Source of the DNA: Agelas oroides
Lineage: Eukaryota > Porifera > Demospongiae > Agelasida > Agelasidae
Assembly: GCA_949130485.1 (NCBI GenBank)
Contig: OX422183.1
Coordinates: 9,700,636-9,764,635 of the forward strand
Length of the DNA stretch: 64,000 nt
Direction: 5' to 3'
Both the position numbers and the translations under genes were made by a program. Below are positions 30,221-40,901 of this stretch, piece by piece. Numbering within the stretch: position 1 is the stretch's first letter; every line of letters starts with the position of its first letter. The notes under the pieces are model-generated. The model saw only the letters and a program-made list of their open reading frames with translations, was not told the DNA's origin and ran no database searches.

Positions 30221-30559
30221 AGTCCATCATTCAATGGGACAAACTGTGGTGTGACTTTCCAGTAGTATTACGGAGTATGACCTGTGGACCTGTATGCACA
30301 CAGACACACACATGCATTTATTCATGTAGTTTAAAAAAGAACTCAACGTGTGTTGTGGAGGTAGTGTGTGTGGGTGGGAGGGGGGGATTAGTTTCGTCTC
30401 AGACCAATCTTCTGTTTTTCATTGGCCTTCTCTGCATGCTGCAACTCTGTAAATGTAGCTTCCTTTGTCACCTGTGATTTAAGAACTTATACCTACAGAG
30501 TACAGATTTCATTTTGCTTCCCAGCACAACTTAGCAAAATGGTGTAAAATGTCATCAAG

Positions 30560-30800
30560 AGCACAGCAGTAGACATGGCAGTTCCCAAGAGTTTTCCAGG
30601 CTTGTGCACTCCACATGTACAAGTAGTGCACCAGCCTTGGAAATGCACTGTGCACCGTGAAGTCTTGGAAATGCTTGTACAGATGCCGTGTCCAAGGAGT
30701 GTCCAAGTCTTGCAAGAAATGCTTCGTATCCAAGAGTGTGTTACAGAACGGTTATGTAATATAATAGTGTCCAAGAAGTCCGAGTTATGAAATTTCAAAG
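30560..30800. repeat. Irregular 'ccaaggagtgtccaag' repeat
   Basis: Words such as ccaaggagtgtccaag, 'tccaagagtgtg' and 'ttggaaatgc' recur. The same vocabulary dominates 39745-40130. No coding potential is supported here. Confidence 0.35.
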
Positions 30801-31041
30801 GGCTAAATCGTACGCATGCGCAGATACTGACCTTGTGTGGTTGCGGTTTAGACCATAGAAAATGGCGTTCTCTCGTAGCTTGGAAGACGTCCCGCTAGAC
30901 GACTCTCTTCTCTGTGTAGGGACCTGAATGAACCACATAATCATTCGTCTTACCTACCGAACGAGTGTCCAACCCAGAGGGGTACTTAAAGTCGGGTTCA
31001 GCTCTCAGATTATGACCTTGGATTCTTTCAGACAACCGGTG

Positions 31042-31464
31042 AGGCCATACCAATTTGATCTTTTGATTCACGAGTAGGGTTCACAGAAAAAGTGGGTAGG
31101 TAGGTCGAATTATATTCATAAATGTAAATATGAATCTCATTATAAGTATTGCCCTGCTCGAGCTCGATATGGTCACTTTCTCCACAGTTTCACCGCAGAG
31201 CTCTTCTGAGACCCCAAAGTGTCCGTAGCCTTCGCAGAAACTACCGTAGAAGGAACCAGGGTTGTTTGTCCTCGTTTAACTTCCCCACCAACCAGTGCAA
31301 CCCACAACTCTGAAGGGATACACGTGTCAGACATCTTGTATACAGTGCCTAGCATCTCACGTGATTAATTGGTGACGTCATAAAATAATTTACATTTATA
31401 AATCCTTCTTTCTAAAAATAGAGTCGCCGTACTCGTGAATCAAAAGATCAAATTGGTATGGCCT
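31042..31464. mobile_element. MITE-like element with 34-bp terminal repeats
   Basis: The left end is aggccataccaatttgatct and onward (31042-31076). The right end is its exact inverse (about 31430-31464). The element is about 423 bp and lies just upstream of the small gene at 31558. It carries no ORF of its own that I support. Confidence 0.65.
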
Positions 31465-31557
31465 GAGTAGGGAGCGATTTGTAAGCCCGAGACTGATCGC
31501 CGGAACCCGTACCGTACAGCGGTGGATCACAGACTACGTCGTCTGCTACTATTGGAA

Positions 31558-34500
31558 ATGACTCGAGAAAAGTATAGTGAGTCATGTTCTTCATCAGGAG
31601 AGAAAAAGGGATCTGAGGCAGAGAATCTCACAGTAAGTAGCTCCCATTATTGTTGACAACTCGTTGGTTTGTCTAATCACTCCTTGGTTTGTCTAACCAC
31701 TCTCTGACCATTCTATTCAGGATAACGTTGTGGAATTTTATAGTGCTTTGGATAAAGATTGCATCCACAGAGGTGAGCTTGTACTACATGTATATACACA
31801 CTTTGAGTGTGGTCTCATCAGCAGGGTTGGTCGCATGTATATGTGTTGTGGCTTCTTCCTGACCGGCGACCTGCCAAGTGTGGTCTGGCCGGCAGGGTTG
31901 GTCGCATGTGTTCGCGTGTTGTGGCTCCTCCCTGACCGGCGACCTGCCAAGTGCGGTCTGGCCGGCAGGGTTGGTCGCATGCGTTCGCGTGTTGCGGCTC
32001 CTCCCTGAACGGCGACCTGCCAAGTGCGGTCTGGCCGGCAGGGTTGGTCGCATGCGTTCGCGTGTTGCGGCTCCTCCCTGAACGGCGACCTGCCAAGTGC
32101 GGTCTGGCCGGCAGGGTTGGTCGCATGCGTTCGCGTGTTGCGGCTCCTCCCTGAACGGCGACCTGCCAAGTGCGGTCTGGCCGGCAGGGTTGGTCGCATG
32201 CGTTCGCGTGTTGCGGCTCCTCCCTGAACGGCGACCTGCCAAGTGCGGTCTGGCCGGCAGGGTTGGTCGCATGCGTTCGCGTGTTGCGGCTCCTCCCTGA
32301 ACGGCGACCTGCCAAGTGCGGTCTGGCCGGCAGGGTTGGTCGCATGCGTTCGCGTGTTGCGGCTCCTCCCTGAACGGCGACCTGCCAAGTGCGGTCTGGC
32401 CGGCAGGGTTGGTCGCATGCGTTCGCGTGTTGCGGCTCCTCCCTGAACGGCGACCTGCCAAGTGCGGTCTGGCCGGCAGGGTTGGTCGCATGCGTTCGCG
32501 TGTTGCGGCTCCTCCCTGAACGGCGACCTGCCAAGTGCGGTCTGGCCGGCAGGGTTGGTCGCATGCGTTCGCGTGTTGCGGCTCCTCCCTGAACGGCGAC
32601 CTGCCAAGTGCGGTCTGGCCGGCAGGGTTGGTCGCATGCGTTCGCGTGTTGCGGCTCCTCCCTGAACGGCGACCTGCCAAGTGCGGTCTGGCCGGCAGGG
32701 TTGGTCGCATGCGTTCGCGTGTTGCGGCTCCTCCCTGAACGGCGACCTGCCAAGTGCGGTCTGGCCGGCAGGGTTGGTCGCATGCGTTCGCGTGTTGCGG
32801 CTCCTCCCTGAACGGCGACCTGCCAAGTGCGGTCTGGCCGGCAGGGTTGGTCGCATGCGTTCGCGTGTTGCGGCTCCTCCCTGAACGGCGACCTGCCAAG
32901 TGCGGTCTGGCCGGCAGGGTTGGTCGCATGCGTTCGCGTGTTGCGGCTCCTCCCTGAACGGCGACCTGCCAAGTGCGGTCTGGCCGGCAGGGTTGGTCGC
33001 ATGCGTTCGCGTGTTGCGGCTCCTCCCTGAACGGCGACCTGCCAAGTGCGGTCTGGCCGGCAGGGTTGGTCGCATGCGTTCGCGTGTTGCGGCTCCTCCC
33101 TGAACGGCGACCTGCCAAGTGCGGTCTGGCCGGCAGGGTTGGTCGCATGCGTTCGCGTGTTGCGGCTCCTCCCTGAACGGCGACCTGCCAAGTGCGGTCT
33201 GGCCGGCAGGGTTGGTCGCATGCGTTCGCGTGTTGCGGCTCCTCCCTGAACGGCGACCTGCCAAGTGCGGTCTGGCCGGCAGGGTTGGTCGCATGCGTTC
33301 GCGTGTTGCGGCTCCTCCCTGAACGGCGACCTGCCAAGTGCGGTCTGGCCGGCAGGGTTGGTCGCATGCGTTCGCGTGTTGCGGCTCCTCCCTGAACGGC
33401 GACCTGCCAAGTGCGGTCTGGCCGGCAGGGTTGGTCGCATGCGTTCGCGTGTTGCGGCTCCTCCCTGAACGGCGACCTGCCAAGTGCGGTCTGGCCGGCA
33501 GGGTTGGTCGCATGCGTTCGCGTGTTGCGGCTCCTCCCTGAACGGCGACCTGCCAAGTGCGGTCTGGCCGGCAGGGTTGGTCGCATGCGTTCGCGTGTTG
33601 CGGCTCCTCCCTGAACGGCGACCTGCCAAGTGCGGTCTGGCCGGCAGGGTTGGTCGCATGCGTTCGCGTGTTGCGGCTCCTCCCTGAACGGCGACCTGCC
33701 AAGTGCGGTCTGGCCGGCAGGGTTGGTCGCATGCGTTCGCGTGTTGCGGCTCCTCCCTGAACGGCGACCTGCCAAGTGCGGTCTGGCCGGCAGGGTTGGT
33801 CGCATGCGTTCGCGTGTTGCGGCTCCTCCCTGAACGGCGACCTGCCAAGTGCGGTCTGGCCGGCAGGGTTGGTCGCATGCGTTCGCGTGTTGCGGCTCCT
33901 CCCTGAACGGCGACCTGCCAAGTGCGGTCTGGCCGGCAGGGTTGGTCGCATGCGTTCGCGTGTTGCGGCTCCTCCCTGAACGGCGACCTGCCAAGTGCGG
34001 TCTGGCCGGCAGGGTTGGTCGCATGCGTTCGCGTGTTGCGGCTCCTCCCTGAACGGCGACCTGCCAAGTGCGGTCTGGCCGGCAGGGTTGGTCGCATGCG
34101 TTCGCGTGTTGCGGCTCCTCCCTGAACGGCGACCTGCCAAGTGCGGTCTGGCCGGCAGGGTTGGTCGCATGCGTTCGCGTGTTGCGGCTCCTCCCTGAAC
34201 GGCGACCTGCCAAGTGCGGTCTGGCCGGCAGGGTTGGTCGCATGCGTTCGCGTGTTGCGGCTCCTCCCTGAACGGCGACCTGCCAAGTGCGGTCTGGCCG
34301 GCAGGGTTGGTCGCATGCGTTCGCGTGTTGCGGCTCCTCCCTGAACGGCGACCTGCCAAGTGCGGTCTGGCCGGCAGGGTTGGTCGCATGCGTTCGCGTG
34401 TTGCGGCTCCTCCCTGAACGGCGACCTGCCAAGTGCGGTCTGGCCGGCAGGGTTGGTCGCATGCGTTTGCGTGTTGCGGCTCCTCCCTGAACGGCGACCT

Positions 34501-35832
34501 GCCAAGTGCGGTCTAGCCGGCAGGGCCGGCAGTGTTGGTCGCATGCGTTCGCGTGTTGCGGCTCCTCCCTGAACGGCGACCTGCCAAGTGCGGTCTAGCC
34601 GGCAGGGCCGGCAGTGTTGGTCGCATGCGTTCGCGTGTTGCGGCTCCTCCCTGAACGGCGACCTGCCAAGTGCGGTCTAGCCGGCAGGGCCGGCAGTGTT
34701 GGTCGCATGCGTTCGCGTGTTGCGGCTCCTCCCTGAACGGCGACCTGCCAAGTGCGGTCTAGCCGGCAGGGCCGGCAGTGTTGGTCGCATGCGTTCGCGT
34801 GTTGCGGCTCCTCCCTGAACGGCGACCTGCCAAGTGCGGTCTAGCCGGCAGGGCCGGCAGTGTTGGTCGCATGCGTTCGCGTGTTGCGGCTCCTCCCTGA
34901 CCGGCTACCTGCCAAGTGCGGTCTGGCCGGCAAGGTTGGTCGCATGCGTTCGAGTGTTGCGGCTCCTCCCTGACCGGCGACCTGCCAAGTGCGGTCTGGC
35001 CGGCAGTGTTGGTCGCATGTGTTTGCGTGTTGCGGCTCCTCCCTGACCGGCGACCTGCCAAGTGCGGTCTGGCCGGCAGGGTTGGTCGCATGTGTTTGCG
35101 TGTTGCGGCTCCTCCCTTACCGGCGACCTGCCAAGTGCGGTCTGGCCGGCAGGGTTGGTCGCATGTGTTTGCGTGTTGCGGCTCCTCCCTTACCGGCGAC
35201 CTGCCAAGTGCGGTCTGGCCGGCAGGGTTGGTCGCATGTGTTCGTGTGTTGTGGCTCCTCCCTGACCGGCGACCTGCCAAGTGCGGTCTGGCCGGCAGGG
35301 TTGGTCGCATGTGTTTGCGTGTTGCGTCTCCTCCCTTACCGGCGACCTGCCAAGTGCGGTCTGGCCGGCAGGGTTGGTCGCATGTGTTCGTGTGTTGCGG
35401 CTCCTCCCTGACCGGCGACCTGCCAAGTGCGGTCTGGCCGGCTGGGTTGGTCGCATGTGTTCGTGTGTTGCGGCTCCTCCCTGACCGGCGACCTGCCAAG
35501 TGCGGTCTAGCCGGCATGGCCGGCAGGGTTGGTTGCATGTGTTCGTGTGTTGTGGCTCCTCCCTGACCGGCGACCTGCCAAGTGCGGTCTGGCCGGCAGG
35601 GTTGGTCGCATGTGTTCGTGTGTTGTGGCTCCTCCCTGACCGGCGACCTGCCAAGTGCGGTCTGGCCGGCAGGGTTGGTCGCATGTGTTCGCGTGTTGCG
35701 GCTCCTCCCTGACTGGAGACATGCCGATTGCACTTTGGCCAGATGTGAATGTTTTGCTAATCTTACTTGCTCTACCTGTAGTTTCCCGTCACCATTCAAT
35801 TCTGGAATTAAGTCAAAGATTGGAAAGGAGAT
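31558..35832 (+). CDS. Possible three-exon small gene holding a satellite in its intron
   Basis: Exon 1, 31558-31632, encodes MTREKYSESCSSSGEKKGSE and A-E-N-L-T, then GTAAGT. Exon 2, 31721-31772, follows acceptor TTCTATTCAG and encodes DNVVEFYSALDKDCIHR, then GTGAGC. Exon 3 starts at 35782 after TCTACCTGTAG and encodes VSRHHSILELSQRLERR, then TGA. Phases 0 and 1 agree and all sites are GT-AG. The product of about 59 aa has no domain that I recognise. The gene may be longer at either end. The tandem array at 31805-35740 fills intron 2. Confidence 0.4.
31805..35740 (+). repeat. 73/82-bp tandem satellite array, about 53 units
   Basis: The unit runs ctggccggcagggttggtcg, then catgcgttcgcgtgttgcgg, then ctcctccctgaacggcgacc, then tgccaagtgcggt (73 bp). 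The first two units are diverged. From about 31950 to 34490 there are about 34 virtually identical units. Next come five identical 82-bp units with an extra 9 bp (ggccggcag). Then about 11 diverged units have 'tgtgttcg' and 'gaccggcgac' variants. It is far more GC-rich than its surroundings. Because 73 is not a multiple of three, the minus strand stays open in all three frames (ORFs of 883-908 codons), which is a composition effect. Confidence 0.95.
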
Positions 35833-36144
35833 GAAAACCTGACATGCACACAGAAACAAATCAACAGGTTTGTATACAAATACACACTAACTTGTATTGT
35901 GAAGTCCATTTAAGTTTGTTGCTTTCTACCAGCAGCAGTGCAAGTACAGAGTCTGAGGCGTCAGAAAAGCAAAGGCAAAGAAGTACAAAGCAGAGATGAG
36001 GGTAAGAAAGTAGTAGAAATATTACAGCATGTTAATGTACCACATTGAGTGCATTACAGTGATGATATGCACAAGCAAGCTGAGTGCTAGATTTCCCTCA
36101 ACACCCACCGCAAGTGCCATAGTGCACAAGACTGGCAGTTAATT

Positions 36145-36727
36145 GGGGCGAGCCTGAGCGAGCCCCACACTAGCGTGACTGCATTGCGCACGTGTGTGTG
36201 TATCTATGCTTGCTTGGACCGACCACTTACCGTAAATTTTGATAAGCACATTCAAATATTTCACAAAAATCGAAGCATGTGAAGGCATAGATAATAGAGC
36301 TACAGTGCTTTATCTATGGTGAACGTCAGTGGAGGACTACTGTCAGAGTGCAGCGTTGAGGACCCGGAGCAAAGACAAGCTGAAGTTGAAGCATGCATGG
36401 CGCTGGTTTGTGCTTCTATCCGGACGACAGCAGGCTGCTCACAGGCACCGGCTACATTTAGTATGGACGGTGGTTGACTGGGTCGCTTCAGGTAGCGGGC
36501 CATGCATAAACGGCACTCATAAACACCAGTAATTTAGCACATGATTTCGGCGTAAAGCTTAGTCCATGCATGTGTAGATACATTAGCTGCCCTGGCTGGA
36601 GGAATATGCCAGTGATACATTTATCTCTGCTGAGGACTTAGCTAATTAGCCGACAGTGACAAATCCTGCTGTGTACCATGACAAAGTAGTAAATCAGCAG
36701 TTTGCTGCTTGCTCAGGCTCGCCCCAT
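36145..36727. mobile_element. Element K, copy 2 (no gene inside)
   Basis: The left end is ggggcgagcctgagcgagcc and the right end gcttgctcaggctcgcccc. It is about 583 bp, shorter than copy 1, and has no STPR sequence. Minor open frames inside are not supported as genes. Confidence 0.55.
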
Positions 36728-36860
36728 AATGATGAATCATCTCACTAGTTATTAACTGGTTCTTGTGTGACATCACAGAGCAATCCAAAAGATGCCACTC
36801 TCCATAACCTGTATTATTTACCCAGCATTTGTTTTTTTGATAGTAAGTATACTTCTAAGT

Positions 36861-38741
36861 TATACAGTACAGGTCACAGGTAAGGTAACAAATTCGCACG
36901 TGTAGCGAGGGATTTACCCGCGTGTGACGAGTAATCAACACGCGTATGATGTGGCGGGTACTCGCAGTAGACTCACGTGTGTAGCGACTCGCGGGTGTTG
37001 GTGCAACAGCAAAGTAATACACTGTGCAAAGAAATACTGGGAGACAAACACTAGAGTAAGTTAGCAATCATCGGACGACAGGTATATTCGGACACTCAAA
37101 CGCGGAGGGAAAACTGCGTAAACATTCGGCGATACCACAAGACTGTAGCTGAGATACGTGGTACCTGGTGTACCGAAAATGACGCCCGCGCATTGTTTCA
37201 TGTTGGCGCTAGAAGCGATAAAATGGCCGTCCGAAAAACATCAATATTTGGAAACGTGTATGTATTTTCAGACACTGTTGTTTGTGCCTTCTCTGAAGCT
37301 GCTTTTGGAGAGATTTTAGCATCGATACGATGCCCCAAGACCTCCCCAATTCGCAATATATTTTGGTAGCGGTAGCTGCTTTGAACACTCAGGGGCGTAG
37401 CTGAACATGGACCAGTCCGATCGATCAATAATCGGACGGTGAAATTTGTCATTTCTTGCTGTGTTGTCTCCAAACATGTTGAAGTCTCCACGATATTAGC
37501 ATCAGTAGAATATACAGGCTCTTGGCTACATGCTGGTACTTGTCCGGAGTTTGTGCGTTGAGTAGTTCTCGAGATATAAATATATTTCATGTTTCTTTCC
37601 ATAAAGTACGCTGGTTGATTTATGTGCAGCATAAATACGTAGGTGAGTTCAAACGATATCGTGCAATATCTCGAGAACTACTCAACGCACAAACACCAGA
37701 CAAATACCAGCATGTAGCCAAGAGCCTGTAGATTCTACTGATGCTAATATGGTGGAGACTTCAACATGTTTGGAGACAACACAGCAAGAAATGACAAATT
37801 TCACCGTCCGATTATTGATCGATCGGACTGGTCCATGTTCAGCTACGCCCCTGAGTGTTCAAAGCAGCTACCGCTACCAAAATACATTGCGAATTGGGGA
37901 GGTCTTGGGGCATCGTATCGATGCTAAAATCTCTCCAAAAGCAGCTTCAGAGAAGGCACAAACAACAGTGTCTGAAAATACATACACTTTTCCGAATATT
38001 GATGTTTTTCGGACGGCCATTTTATCGCTTCTAGCGCCAACAGGAAACAATGCGTGGGCGTCATTTTTGGTACACCAGGTACCACGTACCTCAGCTACAG
38101 TCTTGTGGTATCGCCGAATGTTTACGCAGTTTTCCCTCCGCGTTTGAGTGTCCGAATATACCTGTCGTCCGATGATTGCTAACTTACTCTACTACGGGAA
38201 AGTATGAACATGCAAGACAGTTTTTCAGTGTTGCTATGCCGTTCTATCCGTCTTGTCTTGTTCCTCTTGCTGTTACTCTTCGTCTTCGCCCTTCGGTCTC
38301 GCCCTGCCCAGCTGTTTACCCTTCGCCTTCGCTCTTCGGTTCGCTCCTCTCGTCGCTCACTCTATGTCTTCGCTCTCCTAACTTGCTGTTTCCGCTGTTA
38401 GTCTTTGTTTTCGCTAGCCAGTCTCGCCCCTCCCGTCGTTTACGCTACGTCTTCGCTCTCCTGACTCGCTATTTCAGCTGCTAGTCTTCGTCTTCGCTAG
38501 CCAGTCTCGCGCCTCCCGCTTTTACTGTTTGTCGTGTTTTCTCCCTACTCTCTTCAACCGGCCTCTAGCTCTCTTTCGTCGTCGTTACTCGCTTTCCTCC
38601 TCGTTCAGTCTGCATACATGCACTCGCGCGGGGCGAAGGAGGAGACTCGCGCGGGTGGAGCGAGTACTCGCGTGTGCGCGCCTACGAACTCGCGAGTCAC
38701 ACGCTCGCGCATGTTACCTTACCTGTGACCTGTACTGTATA
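36861..38741. mobile_element. Large foldback element with 525-bp palindrome arms
   Basis: The outer terminal repeat tatacagtacaggtcacagg and onward (36861-36890) is inverted at 38712-38741. The inner arms 37053-37577 and 37666-38190 are near-identical inverted copies of 525 bp each, around an 88-bp spacer. Each arm contains the same open frame (for example VETSTCLETTQQEMTNFTV, 37749-38147 plus and 37632-37198 minus) with no domain that I recognise. The region 38200-38700 is C/T-rich and breaks the symmetry of the outer arms. Confidence 0.7.
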
Positions 38742-39744
38742 TGAAACGAACTGTTCATCCTTAGTAGCAAATATGTGGCAAGCTATAAAACCCTGAACGG
38801 AAATTATGAAACAAAACGAACTGAAACAAAGTTGGAAACCATGCCCAATATGCCTTCCTCTGCTTGAACATAGTGGACAACTGCGTGGTTGTTGGAAGTA
38901 ACTACAAGTACTGAACAAACATCGTGGCAGACCTCAATGGTCGCCTAGTCTCGCACTAAAATCTAGACTACATTTCACCAAGCGGGAGCAAAACTTACTG
39001 CCTGGAAATAAGACTAACTGTTACCCCTAGAGCTGAGCCTGAAAATTGTGCTCGTGAGAAGTACTTAGACTTACGAGGTGAAACCTATTCCCAAGACAAG
39101 TAGAGTCTAACTTAGTCAACCCATGCAAAGCGTAGGTAAAGAAGGTAGCCAGCTTTATAATGCAGAATGAATATGTTGTTTTAGCAATCATTTTCACGCA
39201 ACTCGTCTTACTGTGATGGCTCATATTCATATGTTGCAGTCCCGTGTAGAAATAGAAGATTACTCCATTGCGAATTTTGATTGCATTGCTGAGTTCAAAG
39301 CGCCGGATTGCTGAACTTTCGTTAAGGGTGTGGCTTGTATGCGCTTCGTAAACTTGTTAGCTATTTATGCTGAAGCGCATATGAGCCTTGCGGAAGTTCA
39401 GCGATACAGCACTTCAAACATAGCAATGTGGTCGAAATACGTGATGGAATAATCTTTTATTTCTACACATGACTGTCATGTCATTTGTAAACCTATTCAT
39501 GTATTGCTCAAATCATTTTACAGATACTCGCAATATTAAGGCCAAGAATCCACAAGGACTGAAACTGCAAAATTGTAATTATTAGTTCTTTTATTTATGT
39601 AAAGGGATTTCTATATTTTGTATTTTTTATTGCCCGCCTGATAATTATTTTGTCTCTGTTAACCATCACATTTTGTATTATAATGCAAAAGTGTACAACT
39701 GCAGGTAGTGTACATGTGGTGCACAAGCAAGTGGAAAGTTTGTT

Positions 39745-40000
39745 GGCAAGGAGTACCCAAGCATGTAGCTCTAGTGCGCCAGGAGTACCCAAACAGTATC
39801 CCTCTAGTGTACTAAGAGTGCCCAGACTTGAATGTGCACAAGGAGTACCCAAGCAGTACCTATGTAGTGTACAAGGAGTGCCTAAGCGGTACCTGTGTAG
39901 TGTACAAGGAGTGTCCAAGCAGTAGCTCTAGTGTACAAGGAGTGCCCAAGCAGTAGCTCCAGTGTACAAGGAGTGTCCAAGCTTGTACACAGGACATGCA
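39745..40000 (+). repeat. Irregular ~35-bp tandem repeat
   Basis: About seven degenerate units of agtgtacaaggagtgcccaa plus gcagtagctct. Related words continue to about 40130. No protein is supported. The stretch 38742-40688 otherwise holds no gene that I can see. Confidence 0.6.
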
Positions 40001-40688
40001 CAGAGTGGGCACTGGCTTGGGCACGTGTACATTTCCAAGCAGTTTCCCAGCTTGGGCACTCTAAGTGTCACAGCTTGGACACAGCTTGTTCACGTTTGTG
40101 AACAAGTCAGTTTCCAAGTTGGGCACTCAAACCTTTATAGCAGTGGAGCTGATGCTGAAGAGGAAGCACAAGGTATAACTGATCATGATCAATTACTGAT
40201 ATTACCATGGAAACATGCCAATAATTACACATAAATTCTAATTGATGTTTGCACATGTAGATGGTACATGGTAATTCATTAGCATCAATGAACACAAATT
40301 ATCATGGCAAGCAGAACAGTTCAGGTACATAGAATCAATATTCATATTTATGCCTTTTTGTTGCTAGGCAACAATGAAGGGGGGGGGGCTATGAAGAGAT
40401 ACAATCAATTACCTGTTCTCATGCATATAGTTTTGATATAACCTTCCCCATACCACTGTAAAAACTAGCAATGAATGATACATTTTATGAGTCCCATTGA
40501 GGACTATATACACTCACTGAAGTGATGAATAGTATGTTCAGAGGACAAACATTAATGTAATGACTCAATCAATAGTTATATGCAGGGGATGAAACAAGTA
40601 AAGCAATTACTGTTCAGACAATATTATGGCAGCTATATGACACTGGTATTACAATACTGTTACTGAGTTCTTTGGTGAGTTTATTCTA

Positions 40689-40901
40689 TCAAGTGTGTAA
40701 CCAGGGACACTCTGTCTCTGAGGTTGGCGACGTACTGTCCTCACCATCTCTAGACACTACACCAGCATGCCTCTGAAGTAGACGCTTGTCCTTGCAATCC
40801 CTATCATCACTACTAGTACCACATATTTGTTTAGCTTTGATCATTGCTGATTCAGAACCTAGGTGATCACTAGCAGCAATGAAATCATCTTGACTGGTAG
40901 C
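40689..40901 (-). CDS. Gene 2 exon 20: C-terminal exon
   Basis: After acceptor TTTCCTTTGTAG it encodes 70 aa in phase 0, starting ATSQDDFIAASDHLGSESAM and ending TSPTSETECPWLHT, then TGA at 40691-40689. It is polar, Ser/Asp-rich and without a domain. It lies 4.7 kb from exon 19, with the non-LTR copy and elements A and B in the intron. It could instead end a separate gene, but the phase matches. Confidence 0.5.
   Translation of the reverse strand, partial: ATSQDDFIAASDHLGSESAMIKAKQICGTSSDDRDCKDKRLLQRHAGVVSRDGEDSTSPTSETECPWLHT

Larger units (their letters stand above)
25929..30222 (-). mobile_element. Penelope-like element with inverted terminal copies
   Basis: An 85-bp sequence (25929-26013, starting ctatggactatgacctcacc) recurs inverted at 30138-30222, marking the two ends. 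Between them, on the minus strand, lie a Pro-rich ORF, a reverse transcriptase and a GIY-YIG nuclease, the domain order of Penelope-like elements. A minus-strand Pro/Ser-rich open frame (25944-26402) lies on the 3' side and could be part of a second, overlapping unit. The region 26403-26984 is 3' non-coding and includes a hammerhead-like core. Confidence 0.72.

Noticed and set aside
31738-34544. Three overlapping minus-strand ORFs of 883-908 codons
   Set aside because: They are the 73-bp satellite read in its three stop-free frames. There is no start context or splice support, and codon use is identical in all frames.
31878-35712. Dozens of 67-70 codon plus-strand ORFs, one per repeat unit
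   Set aside because: Each is the same satellite unit read between repeated stops. They are not genes.
31805-35740. CRISPR-like array
   Set aside because: The units are contiguous without unique spacers, and the context is eukaryotic.
37198-38147. Mirror-image ORFs in the two palindrome arms as a gene pair
   Set aside because: They are one sequence read on both arms. No domain or splice support separates them from chance openness.
38176-38744. Arg/Ser/Leu-rich plus-strand ORFs of 64-102 codons
   Set aside because: They are C/T-rich low-complexity DNA within the large foldback element and open in several frames at once.
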